From contig JAKFFF010000092.1 of the NCBI GenBank assembly GCA_036677145.1, forward strand, positions 1 to 64,000: a DNA stretch of 64,000 nt, read 5' to 3'. The notes under the pieces were generated by a model. The model had not been told where the DNA came from. It did not search any database and worked only from the letters and a program-made list of their open reading frames with translations. The DNA is from CADEED01 sp036677145 (GTDB lineage Bacteria; Pseudomonadota; Gammaproteobacteria; Steroidobacterales; Steroidobacteraceae). The position numbers were made by a program, and so were the translations under genes. Of this stretch, positions 35,410-44,537 are shown in pieces (position 1 is the first letter of the stretch; each line of letters opens with the position of its first letter).

Positions 35410-36231
35410 ATGAACGCCGCTCCCGAAACCGTACTCGACCCCGACTGGCCTTCGCAGACCGCGAAGAAGCTGGGCGCGCACCTGCGCGGCCTCGTCGGCA
35501 AGGCTATCGAGGACTACTCAATGATCGCCGCGGGCGATCGCGTGATGGTGTGCCTGTCGGGCGGCAAGGATTCTTACACGCTGCTCGACATCCTCATGTC
35601 GCTGAAGCGCTCCGCGCCGATCGACTTCGAGCTGGTCGCCGTGAATCTCGACCAGAAGCAGCCGGACTTCCCCGCGGAGGTGCTGCCTGACTACCTGAAG
35701 GCCATCGGCGTGCCTTTCCACGTGATCGAACAGGACACTTACAGTGTCGTGAAGCGCGTGATCCCGGAGGGCAAGACGATGTGCGGGCTGTGTTCGCGCC
35801 TGCGGCGCGGCGCGCTGTATCGTTGGGCCTCCGAAAACGGCATCACGAAAATTGCACTTGGACATCACCGCGACGACATCGTCGAGACGTTGTTCCTGAA
35901 CATGTTCTTCGGCGGACGCTTGAAGGCGATGGCGCCGAAACTGCTGTCGGAGGATGGCAAACACATCGTGATCCGGCCGCTCGCGTACGTGGCGGAATCG
36001 CAGATCGAGAAGTATGCGCGCGCGCGCCAGTTCCCGATCATTCCCTGCAAGCTGTGCGGTTCGCAGGACAACGCGCAGCGCAAGGAGATCAAGCGGATGC
36101 TGGCGGAATGGGAAAAACAGTACCCGGGCCGCACCGAGTCGATCTTCTCCGCGTTGCGCAACGTTTCCCCGGCGCAGCTGGCCGATCCCCGGAGCTTCGA
36201 TTTCCACGCGCTTGATGCCGAACGTCATTAA
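35410..36231 (+). CDS. ttcA: tRNA 2-thiocytidine synthetase
   Basis: The 273-residue enzyme thiolates cytidine 32 in certain tRNAs. The PP-loop SGGKDS (50-55) activates the base with ATP. Cys125 and Cys128 in CGLC and a later Cys in IIPCKLCGS fit the three ligands of its iron-sulphur cluster. HHRDDIVETLFLNMFFGG is typical of the family. The last 17 bases overlap the phosphatase-ADP-ribosylglycohydrolase gene, so the two are coupled. Confidence 0.95.
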   Translation: MNAAPETVLDPDWPSQTAKKLGAHLRGLVGKAIEDYSMIAAGDRVMVCLSGGKDSYTLLDILMSLKRSAPIDFELVAVNLDQKQPDFPAEVLPDYLKAIGVPFHVIEQDTYSVVKRVIPEGKTMCGLCSRLRRGALYRWASENGITKIALGHHRDDIVETLFLNMFFGGRLKAMAPKLLSEDGKHIVIRPLAYVAESQIEKYARARQFPIIPCKLCGSQDNAQRKEIKRMLAEWEKQYPGRTESIFSALRNVSPAQLADPRSFDFHALDAERH

Positions 36232-37678
36232 ACCGGTCGCCGACTCCTACTGGGTCATCGACGATCGGCTGCTGGCCGGATGTTACCCGGGCGGAAAAAA
36301 GCCGCAGGAAGTCGAACGGCGCCTCGGCGCGTTGCTCGCGGCCGGCTTCGATGCCTTCATCGACCTGACCGAGCCGGGAGAGCTGCCGCCTTACCAGGCC
36401 TATCTACCCGAGAAGGTGCGATACGCACGCATGCCGATCCCCGATCACGGCGTGCCGCGCCAGCCGGATTACATGACGGAGATCCAGGCCGAGCTCGACG
36501 CGGCGCTGGCGGAAGGCCGTCGTGTCTACGTGCATTGCCGCGCCGGCATCGGCCGCACGGGCACCGTGGTGGCATGTCACCTGGTCACCCGCGGCCTGTC
36601 TGGCGAGGCCGCGCTCGCCGAACTCAACGAGCTATGGCAGGGCAGCGACCGCTCGGACACCTGGCCCGAGGTGCCGGAAACGCCGGAGCAGGTCGCCTTC
36701 ATCCGGGAATGGGCCGCGAGCCACGATTTCACGCAGGCGCCGGATGTCCTCGATGCCGCCCGCCACCTGCGCGAGCGGTTTCAGGGCGCGCTGGCCGGCC
36801 TGGCCGTGTGCGACGCGCTCGCGGCGCACACGCAATTCCGCAAGCCCGGGAGTTTTGCGCCGATCGGCGATCTGCTGGGCGGCGGACCCTTCGACCTGCC
36901 GCGCGGCGCCTGGACCGACGATACGGCCATGGCGCTGCTGCTCGCGGAGAGCCTGGTGGAAACCGGCTTCGACGCGCGCGACCAGGTGGCGCGTTACTCA
37001 CGCTGGCAGCGCGAGGGATATGGCAGCGCTACCGGCCAGTGTGTCGGGATCTCGGCCAACGTGGCCCGTGCGCTGACCACCGCGCAGTACAAGGGCCAGC
37101 CGTTCGCGGGTTCGCACGATCCCCTGTCCCTCGACAAGGACCCGTTGTCGCGGGTCGCCCCGGTGGTCATGTATCACTTCGCGCAACCCACGCAGGCCAT
37201 CGGCCGCGCCGTCGATGCGGCGCGCGTGACGGCGCAGGCGCCCGTGGTGCTCGACTGCGTGCGGCTGCTGGGCGCGATGCTCCACCAGGCGCTATCCGGC
37301 CGCGACAAGGCGGCGGTCCTGCGTCCGCCAAGGGATCTGTGGGTTACGGGCACCACCCGCCCTGAGGTCCTGGGCATCTACGAGGGCTCCTACGAGCGCC
37401 GTAGTGAGGTGACCGGCGATGGAAACGCAGTGGCCGCCCTGGAGGCCGCGCTCTGGGCCTTCAGCCGCAGCACCAGCTTCCGCGAGGGAGCGTTGCTGGC
37501 CGCCAACCTCGGCCGCGACTGCGACGTGGTGGCGGCGATATTCGGGCAACTCGCAGGGGCACACCTTGGAGTGAGCGCAATTCCCGGAATCTGGCGTAAC
37601 AGTCTGATGAGACAAGATCTGGTGAATGACAGCGCTGATCGGCTGCTCACCCACGCCCTGATGACCCTCGGAACCTGA
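36215..37678 (+). CDS. Dual-specificity phosphatase fused to ADP-ribosylglycohydrolase
   Basis: The 487-residue protein joins two enzymes that remove protein modifications. The N-terminal half (about 1-170) is a dual-specificity/tyrosine-type phosphatase with the loop HCRAGIGRT (107-115, nucleophile Cys108) and a likely general acid Asp77 in IPDHGVP. The C-terminal half (about 185-487) is an ADP-ribosylglycohydrolase with the metal motif TDDT (234-237) and the late pair Asp435/Asp437 in GRDCDVVAA, where the usual form is GGDTDTxxA. Both active sites look intact. I chose the ATG at 36215, inside the end of ttcA, because phosphatase similarity begins at once. The substrates, protein or nucleic acid, are unknown. 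No signal peptide is present. Confidence 0.88.
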   Translation: MPNVIKPVADSYWVIDDRLLAGCYPGGKKPQEVERRLGALLAAGFDAFIDLTEPGELPPYQAYLPEKVRYARMPIPDHGVPRQPDYMTEIQAELDAALAEGRRVYVHCRAGIGRTGTVVACHLVTRGLSGEAALAELNELWQGSDRSDTWPEVPETPEQVAFIREWAASHDFTQAPDVLDAARHLRERFQGALAGLAVCDALAAHTQFRKPGSFAPIGDLLGGGPFDLPRGAWTDDTAMALLLAESLVETGFDARDQVARYSRWQREGYGSATGQCVGISANVARALTTAQYKGQPFAGSHDPLSLDKDPLSRVAPVVMYHFAQPTQAIGRAVDAARVTAQAPVVLDCVRLLGAMLHQALSGRDKAAVLRPPRDLWVTGTTRPEVLGIYEGSYERRSEVTGDGNAVAALEAALWAFSRSTSFREGALLAANLGRDCDVVAAIFGQLAGAHLGVSAIPGIWRNSLMRQDLVNDSADRLLTHALMTLGT

Positions 37679-37724
37679 TTTCCCGCCATTCCGCGCCGCG
37701 TGCGACTCGCTTAAAGTTACGGCC

Positions 37725-38768
37725 ATGTCGTCTACGCGTACCCCCCGCGTCCGGCGGGCTGCGCGCTCCTGGACCCGCATGTCCGACGAGCAATTGCTCG
37801 CCATGCGTTTTTGCGACCTGAAACTGAAGATCGGTGCGCCGCTCGCGCGCCGCGTGAAACGTTTGTACGGCGAACTCGACAAACGCCAGATCTCATTTCG
37901 CCCGCACGTGTGGCTCTCCGAAGAATGGTTTTCGCCCGACGGCGTGCCCGGCATCGCGGTGCCGTTTTATCTCGCGCACCCGAGACTCGAACGCCTCGAG
38001 CGCCGCATGATGCGCAACGTCGAGGGTGCAAGCGCCGAAAGCGCGATGCGCATCCTGCGTCACGAAGCCGGACACGCCATCGACACCGCGTACCGTCTGC
38101 GCCGCCGCAAGCGATGGCGTGACGTATTCGGTCCGGCATCGCTGCCGTATCCGGACACGTATCGCGCGCGGCCCGGCAGCCGCCGTTACGTGCAGCATCT
38201 CGGCGAGTGGTACGCGCAGTCGCATCCCTGCGAGGATTTCGCGGAGACCTTCGCGGTGTGGCTCAAGCCGAACTCCTCGTGGCGCCGTACGTACGCGCAA
38301 TGGCCCGCGTTCCACAAACTCGAATTCGTCGACGAGTTGCTCGCGGACGTGCGCAATTCGCGCGCGCCGGTGCGCAACCGCGAGCTGGTCGAGCCGCTGC
38401 GGGACAACACGCGCACGCTCGCCGAGCACTATCGCCGCAAACTCAAGCGCTACAGCATCTACCGGCGCACGGTCACCGATCATCTGCTCGAACGCATGTT
38501 CGCGAACGAGCAGCCGAACGCGCACGCGCGTCGCGCCAGTACGTTCCTGCGCGCGCACGGCACCGCACTCGTGAGCTCGGCCATGCGCGAGCTCGACCAG
38601 GAGCGTTACAGCGTCGAACAGATCCTGCGCATCATCCTCGAACGCGCCGAGAAGCTGCGCCTGTGGGTGCGCGGCAGCCGACGCGATGCGCTCAAACATA
38701 CCCGCTGGATGCTGGTATACCTCACGCGCCTCTATGCGCAGGGTGAAAGTCCGCGACTCTCACTATGA
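37725..38768 (+). CDS. Putative zinc metallopeptidase (Peptidase_Mx-like)
   Basis: The 347-residue protein has no signal peptide. The zinc site is HEAGH in RILRHEAGHAIDTAYRL, and the third ligand is probably a Glu in CEDFAETFAVWL about 70 residues later. The N-terminal and C-terminal thirds are very Arg-rich and helical. The family resembles predicted zinc-binding peptidases with no characterised substrate. Its TGA overlaps the ATG of the ATP-grasp gene by four bases. That tight link suggests one enzyme makes a peptide-like bond and the other cuts or matures the product. Confidence 0.75.
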   Translation: MSSTRTPRVRRAARSWTRMSDEQLLAMRFCDLKLKIGAPLARRVKRLYGELDKRQISFRPHVWLSEEWFSPDGVPGIAVPFYLAHPRLERLERRMMRNVEGASAESAMRILRHEAGHAIDTAYRLRRRKRWRDVFGPASLPYPDTYRARPGSRRYVQHLGEWYAQSHPCEDFAETFAVWLKPNSSWRRTYAQWPAFHKLEFVDELLADVRNSRAPVRNRELVEPLRDNTRTLAEHYRRKLKRYSIYRRTVTDHLLERMFANEQPNAHARRASTFLRAHGTALVSSAMRELDQERYSVEQILRIILERAEKLRLWVRGSRRDALKHTRWMLVYLTRLYAQGESPRLSL

Positions 38769-39799
38769 AGCGACTGCGTACGCTGGTCGTGATGCATTCC
38801 ACGCTGGTTCCGCCCGAGAGTCTCGAAGGGCACAGCGAGAAGGACATCGAAGAGTGGCGCACCGAGTTCGATGTCGTTTCGACCCTGAAGAAATCCGGCC
38901 ACGAAGTGCGTTGTCTCGGCATTTCCGACAGCCTCGAGGAATTGCGCAGCGTAATCACCGAGTGGAAGCCCGAGATCGTCTTCAACCTGCTCGAAGAGTT
39001 CGATGGAATCGTCACCTACGACCAGCACGTGGTCGCGTTTCTCGAACTACTGCGTCAGCCGTACACTGGATGTAATCCGCGCGGCCTGCTGCTGTCGCGC
39101 GACAAGCCGCTGTCGAAGCAGTTGCTGTCGTATCACCGCATTCCGTCGCCACAGTTCGCCGTGTTCCGGCGCGGCATCAAGTTGCGGTTGCCGCGCAAGA
39201 TCAAGTACCCGCTGTTCGTGAAGTCGACCACCGAGGACGCCTCGCTCGGCATTTCGCAGGCGTCCATCGTCACCGACAAGGCGCAGCTCAAGCAGCGCAT
39301 CCAGTTCGTGCACGACCAGGTGCAGACCGATGCGCTGGTCGAGGAATACATCGAGGGCCGCGAGTTGTACGTCGGCGTGATGGGCAACGACCGGCTCACG
39401 CGTCTGCCGGTGTGGGAAATGAAATTCGGCTCGTTGTCCGAAACGTCGGCCGGCATCGCCACGCGCCGCGTGAAGTGGGACAAGAAGTACCAGAAGAAAC
39501 ACGGCATCAACACGTACGAGGCGAAGGAAATTCCGCCCGCCGTGGTCGCGCGGCTCGACAAACTATCGCGGCGCGTCTATCGCACGCTCGGATTGTCGGG
39601 TTGCGCGCGCATCGACTACCGCATGAACGCGGATGGCCAGATCTACGTCATCGAGGCGAATCCGAACCCCAACCTCGCGGCCGATGAAGACTTCGCGCAA
39701 TCGGCGCTCGCGGCCGGCGTGAGCTACGCGGACCTGCTGGAAAAACTGCTTACGCTCGGCGCCGGTTATCAGGCAGAGTGGCGCGCTTATTATGGTTGA
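38765..39799 (+). CDS. ATP-grasp ligase, D-Ala-D-Ala ligase-like
   Basis: The 344-residue protein has the ATP-grasp fold. An N-terminal Rossmann-like domain (1-110) is followed by the ATP-binding lysine region YPLFVKSTTEDASLG, the ALVEEYIEGRELYVGV segment and the magnesium motif YVIEANPNPNL. It joins a carboxylate to an amine through an acyl-phosphate, but it is not a standard Ddl: the substrate-side segments differ and it lies outside the cell-wall cluster. It is coupled to the metallopeptidase upstream, with a lipoprotein gene 21 bases downstream. The product is unknown. Confidence 0.8.
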   Translation: MKRLRTLVVMHSTLVPPESLEGHSEKDIEEWRTEFDVVSTLKKSGHEVRCLGISDSLEELRSVITEWKPEIVFNLLEEFDGIVTYDQHVVAFLELLRQPYTGCNPRGLLLSRDKPLSKQLLSYHRIPSPQFAVFRRGIKLRLPRKIKYPLFVKSTTEDASLGISQASIVTDKAQLKQRIQFVHDQVQTDALVEEYIEGRELYVGVMGNDRLTRLPVWEMKFGSLSETSAGIATRRVKWDKKYQKKHGINTYEAKEIPPAVVARLDKLSRRVYRTLGLSGCARIDYRMNADGQIYVIEANPNPNLAADEDFAQSALAAGVSYADLLEKLLTLGAGYQAEWRAYYG

Positions 39800-39820
39800 G
39801 CGCTCGCGCGAGGTGGATGC

Positions 39821-40303
39821 ATGAAGACCCGGACGAAAATTGCCCTGTTCACATTGGCCGCGTTCACGCTCGCCGCCTGCGTCAACCAGCGCGAACTCAA
39901 CAAGCGCGAAATCCAGCGCTTCATGCAGACAGCCACGGGCGAATTCAAGAATGACGCCGGCGAAGAGCTGATCATGGTTCCCGTGTACTCGCGCATGATC
40001 GGACTCGACACTATCTACGTCGAACGCACCACGGCCGCCGGGACCTCCGGGCGCATCGTGTCTCTCGAGCTCCCCAACAAGGGGGACAAGATCCTGCAGC
40101 TCGCCTATGTCTTCGTCCAGCAGAACCAGTGGCGCAACCTGCGCGAGAACCCCGAGTTGTTCACCGCGCTCCTTCCCAAGGACGTGCGGCCCGCGGGCAC
40201 CTGCGACATCAAGCTTGCCGAGGACATGAACTCGGTGACTTACTCCTGTGGCGGCACCCCGCCGACTACCTACCAGCGGGTCCAGCACCAGCCGGTCAAC
40301 TGA
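39821..40303 (+). CDS. CpcT/CpeT-like lipoprotein
   Basis: The 160-residue protein has a signal ending in the lipobox LAAC, so it should be lipid-anchored. The mature part resembles the CpcT/CpeT chromophore-lyase family in outline: TGEFKND, then TIYVERTTAAGTSGRIVSLEL, QQNQWRNLRENPELFTALLP and RPAGTCDIKL with a second Cys at TYSCGG. It is shorter than cyanobacterial members, and the organism shows no sign of phycobilins, so another ligand is likely. It follows the ATP-grasp gene by 21 bases. The family call is by eye and moderate. Confidence 0.55.
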   Translation: MKTRTKIALFTLAAFTLAACVNQRELNKREIQRFMQTATGEFKNDAGEELIMVPVYSRMIGLDTIYVERTTAAGTSGRIVSLELPNKGDKILQLAYVFVQQNQWRNLRENPELFTALLPKDVRPAGTCDIKLAEDMNSVTYSCGGTPPTTYQRVQHQPVN

Positions 40304-40309
40304 GCGGCG

Positions 40310-42361
40310 TCACGGTTTCGTGTGCGCGTCCATCCAGTCGAGCACGGTGCCGTACCAGAAGATGCTGTTGGCGGGCTTCAGCACCCAGTGATTCTCGTCG
40401 GGGAACACGACGAAACGGCTCTCGATGCCGCGCCGCTGCAGCGCCGTGAAGGTCGCGAGGCCCTGCGTGTAAGGCACGCGGAAGTCGAGCTCGCCGTGTA
40501 TCACCAGCATCGGCGTGCGCCATTCGCCGACGTGGTTGGCCGGGTTGAAGCGTTCGTGGATCTCGGGGGTCTGGTAGTAAGGCCCGCCGTTCTCCCACTC
40601 GGTGAACCACAGCTCCTCGGTGGTGTAATACATCGAACGCGTATCGAAGATGCCCGCGTGATTGATGATGCAGCGGAAACCGTCCGGCCATTTGCCGGCG
40701 ATCCAGTTCTGCATGTAGCCGCCGTAGGATGCGCCGAGCGAGCAGGCGCGTTTTCCGTCCAACCACGGGTATTTCACCAGCGCCGCCGCGAGTCCTTTCT
40801 GCAGATCCTCGAACGGACGGTCGCCCCAGTGCTGGCTGATCGAATCGGTGAAAGCCTGCCCGTATCCGGGTGACCCGTGAAAATCGATGTAGATCACGCC
40901 GTAGCCGCGCGCCGCGAAGGCCTGCGCGTTCCAGCGCCAGTTCCATTGATTCTGCAGGCTCACCTGCGGGCCGCCGTGCACGACGAATGCGATCGGAAAC
41001 TTGCGGTCGGGCGCGAAGCCGAACGGCTTGATCAGGTAGCCGTAGACGGTTTCGTCGTTCCATCCCTTGAAACTGAATTGCTCGAACTGCGACAGCGCGA
41101 GTTCGCCGAGCAGATTGGCATTCGCATTCGTCAGGCGGCGTGGCGCGCCGCGGCCTTGGAGCAGGTACAGATCAGGTGGTGTTCCGATGTCGTGCCAGAG
41201 AACGACATTGCCCTTCGGAGCCGGCGAAAATTCCCCCACCGTGCCGGGACCGGACAGCGGCGTCACGCGGCCATTGCCCACATCGATCGAGAACAGGCGG
41301 GTCTGCCCGAGGTCGCTGGCGGTGGCGAGCAGCGAACGCCCGTCGCCCGAAACATCGAGATGCATCACCGAGCGATCCCAGCCTGGCGCGACGTCGCGCG
41401 TTTTGCCGTTGTGCGAAACGCGGATGCCGAAGCGATCGGCTTCGAAGCCAGGCTTGCTCATCGCGATCCATGCGAGCGCGCCGTTGCGCAGGAATTTCGG
41501 CTGCGTATCCCAGGCGAGGTTGTCGGCCGTGAGATTGCGCGGCGCCGCTGATCCGTCGGCCAGCACCTCGAACAGATCGAAGTTGGTCGACCAGGACTCT
41601 TCGCGCCCGGCCACCCGCGCGGAGAACACGATGCGTGCGCCGTCGGGGCTGAAGGTGTATTCCTCGGCGCCGCCATTGGGCTTCGATGGCACGTCCGCAT
41701 CGAGCGCCTTGCTGACGTTGACGGGCTGACCCGCGCGCCCGTCAGGACTCAGCCGCGCGACGAACAGGTTCGAGCGCGTGCCATTCTTCCATTGGTCCCA
41801 GTGACGCACGAACAGGGAGTCGAAAACGCGGCCCGAAGGGCGGGTCGCGCCCTTGGCATCGAGGCGCTGCCGGGTGCAGCTCAGGTCGGCGCAATCCGGG
41901 AACACGTCCATCGACAGCGCGATACGGGCCCCGTCCGGCGAGAGGCCGAAGGAGCCGATGTCGAGCGGGTAGTCGGTGATCTGCACGGCTTCGCCACCGG
42001 CGAGCGGCAATCGCCACACCTGCATGGATCCGGCGCGCGACGAGAGGAAGTAGATAGCCGTGCCGTCGGCGGACCAGCGCGGATGGTTGTCGGTCGCGGA
42101 GTGCTGCGTCAGGCGGCGCGGTTTCGCGCGCGCGTCACCCGCATCCACCAGCCACAGATCCGTGCGGCCGCGATTCGCTTCGCGGTCGGTGTCGCGCTGC
42201 ACGTAGACGACCAGGCGCCCGTCGGGCGAAACCTGCGGCTCGCTCAGGCGCGCCAACATGTTGAGGTCGGTGGGCGTCAGGCTGCGCGGGCCGCCTTGCG
42301 CGCCGGCATACGCGCCGAGGGCGCAGGCGAAGACCAGCGTGATGCGCAGGAACGTTTTCAT
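40310..42361 (-). CDS. S9 family prolyl oligopeptidase-type peptidase, secreted
   Basis: The 683-residue protein has a signal peptide (VFACALGAYA) and a beta-propeller made of WD40-like PD40 repeats (about 35-400, for example SEPQVSPDGRLVVYV). The alpha/beta-hydrolase domain is C-terminal. The catalytic Ser is in GASYGGYM, with the Asp in the VIHGELDFRVPY region and the His in FPDENHWVLKP. It should cleave peptides in the periplasm. AAGGAGA precedes the ATG at 42361, which overlaps the GST stop by four bases. It is convergent with the CpcT-like lipoprotein gene, with only six bases between stops. Confidence 0.92.
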   Translation of the reverse strand: MKTFLRITLVFACALGAYAGAQGGPRSLTPTDLNMLARLSEPQVSPDGRLVVYVQRDTDREANRGRTDLWLVDAGDARAKPRRLTQHSATDNHPRWSADGTAIYFLSSRAGSMQVWRLPLAGGEAVQITDYPLDIGSFGLSPDGARIALSMDVFPDCADLSCTRQRLDAKGATRPSGRVFDSLFVRHWDQWKNGTRSNLFVARLSPDGRAGQPVNVSKALDADVPSKPNGGAEEYTFSPDGARIVFSARVAGREESWSTNFDLFEVLADGSAAPRNLTADNLAWDTQPKFLRNGALAWIAMSKPGFEADRFGIRVSHNGKTRDVAPGWDRSVMHLDVSGDGRSLLATASDLGQTRLFSIDVGNGRVTPLSGPGTVGEFSPAPKGNVVLWHDIGTPPDLYLLQGRGAPRRLTNANANLLGELALSQFEQFSFKGWNDETVYGYLIKPFGFAPDRKFPIAFVVHGGPQVSLQNQWNWRWNAQAFAARGYGVIYIDFHGSPGYGQAFTDSISQHWGDRPFEDLQKGLAAALVKYPWLDGKRACSLGASYGGYMQNWIAGKWPDGFRCIINHAGIFDTRSMYYTTEELWFTEWENGGPYYQTPEIHERFNPANHVGEWRTPMLVIHGELDFRVPYTQGLATFTALQRRGIESRFVVFPDENHWVLKPANSIFWYGTVLDWMDAHTKP

Positions 42362-43038
42362 TCTTTGTCTCCTTGACTGTCTGACGTGCGTCCGATGTCG
42401 GACCCATCGATGATCCAGGTTTCGCGTTCGGCGTCGTCGAGCCACGCGCGCAGGTGCGGATCGGCAAGCGCCGTCTCCACGTATTCGCGCGCCGGCGCGC
42501 CGAGTTGCGCGCCGTAGGTGCGGAAGCGCAACACCACCGGCGCATACATCGCATCCGCCGCGCTGTATTCACCGAACAGCCACGGGCCGCCCGCGCCGAA
42601 ACGGCCCCGGCACTCGCCCCATAACTCTTCGATGCGCGCGATTTCGCGCGCGCGCTCCGGGCTCGACACAGTGCGGCGGCCGGTCGCACGCGCATTCATC
42701 GGCCATTGCGACCGGAGCATGGAAAACCCGGCGTGCATTTCAGCGCAGGCCGCGCGCGCCACCGCGCGCGCCGCGGAATCCTTCGGCCAGCCGCGACCAG
42801 CGAGTTCACAGACGTATTCACAAATGGCCAGTGAATCCCAGATCGCGAGGTCGCCGTGTTTCAGCACCGGCACGCGCTTCGACGGGCTGACGCCCCCGAT
42901 CGTGCGTGCGAACTCCTGAGTATCGAGCGGGATCACGCGCTCGGCGAACTCCAGGCCGAGGTGCTTCATCAGGATCCAGGGCCGCAGCGACCACGACGAG
43001 TAATTCTTGTTTCCGATGGTCAGCAGCAATTCGCCCAT
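42358..43038 (-). CDS. Glutathione S-transferase family protein
   Basis: The 226-residue cytoplasmic protein has an N-terminal thioredoxin-like domain beginning LTIGNKNYSSWSLRPWIL, with a Ser in the usual nucleophile region, and VPVLKHGDLAIWDSLAICEY as the glutathione-binding turn. The C-terminal helical domain is complete. Its stop overlaps the start of the S9 peptidase gene, so the two are co-translated although a functional link is not obvious. Confidence 0.88.
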   Translation of the reverse strand: MGELLLTIGNKNYSSWSLRPWILMKHLGLEFAERVIPLDTQEFARTIGGVSPSKRVPVLKHGDLAIWDSLAICEYVCELAGRGWPKDSAARAVARAACAEMHAGFSMLRSQWPMNARATGRRTVSSPERAREIARIEELWGECRGRFGAGGPWLFGEYSAADAMYAPVVLRFRTYGAQLGAPAREYVETALADPHLRAWLDDAERETWIIDGSDIGRTSDSQGDKE

Positions 43039-43055
43039 GCATCAGCTCCGATAAA

Positions 43056-43763
43056 ATGCACGCCATGAACCCGCGTGCCGTGCGAGCCATCTGCTTCGAT
43101 CTCGACAATACTTTGTGGGAGGTCGAGCCGGTATTGGCGCGTGCGGAACGCATTCTCTACGAATGGCTGGGGCTGCGGTACCCGAAGATCCCGGAACATT
43201 TTCCGCCGGCGCGGATGCTCGAAACACGCGCCCGGCTGCTCGCCGAGAACCCGCACCAGGCGCACGATCTCACGTGGCTGCGCCGCGAGGCGCTGGCGCG
43301 CGTGGCCGCGGAAGTGGGCTACGAACGGGACATCGCGCGGGAGGCGTTCGCGTTGTGGCACGCCGCGCGCAACGAGGTTCAGCCTTTTGAAGAGGTGATC
43401 CCGGCCCTGGAGAAACTGCGCGGGACATATCGACTTGCGACGCTCACCAATGGCAACGCCGATCTGGACACGATCGGACTCGCGCACCATTTTGAAATCA
43501 ATTTGAATGCCGTTGCACTCGGTTGCGCCAAACCGGATCCGCGCGCGTACGAGGGGCTGGCCGCCGCTCTGACACTGAAACCCGCGGAAATACTGTTTGT
43601 AGGCGATGAACCTGCGGCTGATATCACCGGTCCACGCATGGTTGGCATGCAAACTGTATGGGTAAATCGAACCCGTGCGGAGTGGCCCGCCGGTTTACCC
43701 GCGGCAGATGCCAGCGTCACGGATCTCCAAAGTCTCGTGACTCTGCTCGACGCGACAGTGTGA
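43056..43763 (+). CDS. HAD-superfamily phosphatase (YigB-like)
   Basis: The product is about 235 residues. The catalytic motif FDLDNTLWEVEP carries the nucleophile Asp; motif II is LATLTNGNADL, motif III includes the Lys in CAKPDPRAYEG, and motif IV is FVGDEPAADITGP. An alpha-helical cap lies between motifs I and II. The pattern is closest to YigB-type phosphatases acting on FMN or related phosphates. ATGs at 43056 and 43065 are both possible. It is divergent from the GST gene with a 17-base gap. Confidence 0.88.
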   Translation: MHAMNPRAVRAICFDLDNTLWEVEPVLARAERILYEWLGLRYPKIPEHFPPARMLETRARLLAENPHQAHDLTWLRREALARVAAEVGYERDIAREAFALWHAARNEVQPFEEVIPALEKLRGTYRLATLTNGNADLDTIGLAHHFEINLNAVALGCAKPDPRAYEGLAAALTLKPAEILFVGDEPAADITGPRMVGMQTVWVNRTRAEWPAGLPAADASVTDLQSLVTLLDATV

Positions 43764-43918
43764 ACGGGGCCACGCCGCACGTAAGCGATTGGCAATGTGC
43801 GGGCCTGACTGCCAACCAGTGAGTCGGCGAAAACGGCTCTTGCGTCACGGTATGCGCGCGCGCAACGCGCTCAACTGTCGTCGTCCAGATGCCGATACGC
43901 GGTTCGATGGAGGTTGCG

Positions 43919-44536
43919 ATGACCATCCAGACGGTTGCGAATCTGAAGGAGTTTTTCCGCGACGCGTTGCAAGACGCGCTCTCGCACCAGCACGTTGCGG
44001 TCGAAGGAGAAACGGAGCACTACGTGGTGAACCTGCTCACGCTGTTCGCCGACGCCGATGCGCTCTACGACAAACCCGCAGGCAAATCCGATCGCACACG
44101 GCTGAAGCCGCTCGCGTTGATGCTCGGTGAAGCGCTCGATGCGCCGACGCAGGAGGCGAAATTGCGCGGGCTCCAGCGGCTGGGTGACGTGTCGCTGTTC
44201 GTGTCGGGATTTTTCGCCGCCGGCTTCGCGCGCAAGCTCGTCGACATCGACTACCACATCGCGATGGGCGGCCACGCCTACGGCACTCTCGCCGAGAACT
44301 GTCCCACCACGCGCGGCCGCACGATGCGCCAGGTATTCGCGGAGCTCGCCGCGAAGTTCGTGCCGATGGTGGATGCGCTCAATGAAATCAGCGAAAGCGC
44401 CTATCAGCATTCCGCGCAGGATCGCCTGCGGTTGTACGAGCTGTGGGTGAAGACCGGCAGCGAACGCTCGCGCCAGCTGCTGCGCAAACTGGGCCTCGAA
44501 CCCGCGCCGGCGGCGCGCAGCCGGCTTTCGCACTGA
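43919..44536 (+). CDS. Conserved protein of unknown function
   Basis: I do not recognise this 205-residue protein. It is helical and soluble, with no signal peptide. A central segment reads GDVSLFVSGFFAAGFARKLVDIDYH and a conserved-looking block reads RTMRQVFAELAAKFVPMVDALNEIS. The ATG at 43919 has a strong site (GGAGG) six bases before it. It is followed after a single base by the next unknown gene, so the pair must be co-translated. Confidence 0.75.
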   Translation: MTIQTVANLKEFFRDALQDALSHQHVAVEGETEHYVVNLLTLFADADALYDKPAGKSDRTRLKPLALMLGEALDAPTQEAKLRGLQRLGDVSLFVSGFFAAGFARKLVDIDYHIAMGGHAYGTLAENCPTTRGRTMRQVFAELAAKFVPMVDALNEISESAYQHSAQDRLRLYELWVKTGSERSRQLLRKLGLEPAPAARSRLSH

Positions 44537-44537
44537 C

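Noticed and set aside
36014..36214. An N-terminal extension of the phosphatase-glycohydrolase fusion inside ttcA
   Set aside because: The extra residues are an out-of-frame reading of ttcA with no similarity to the phosphatase domain.
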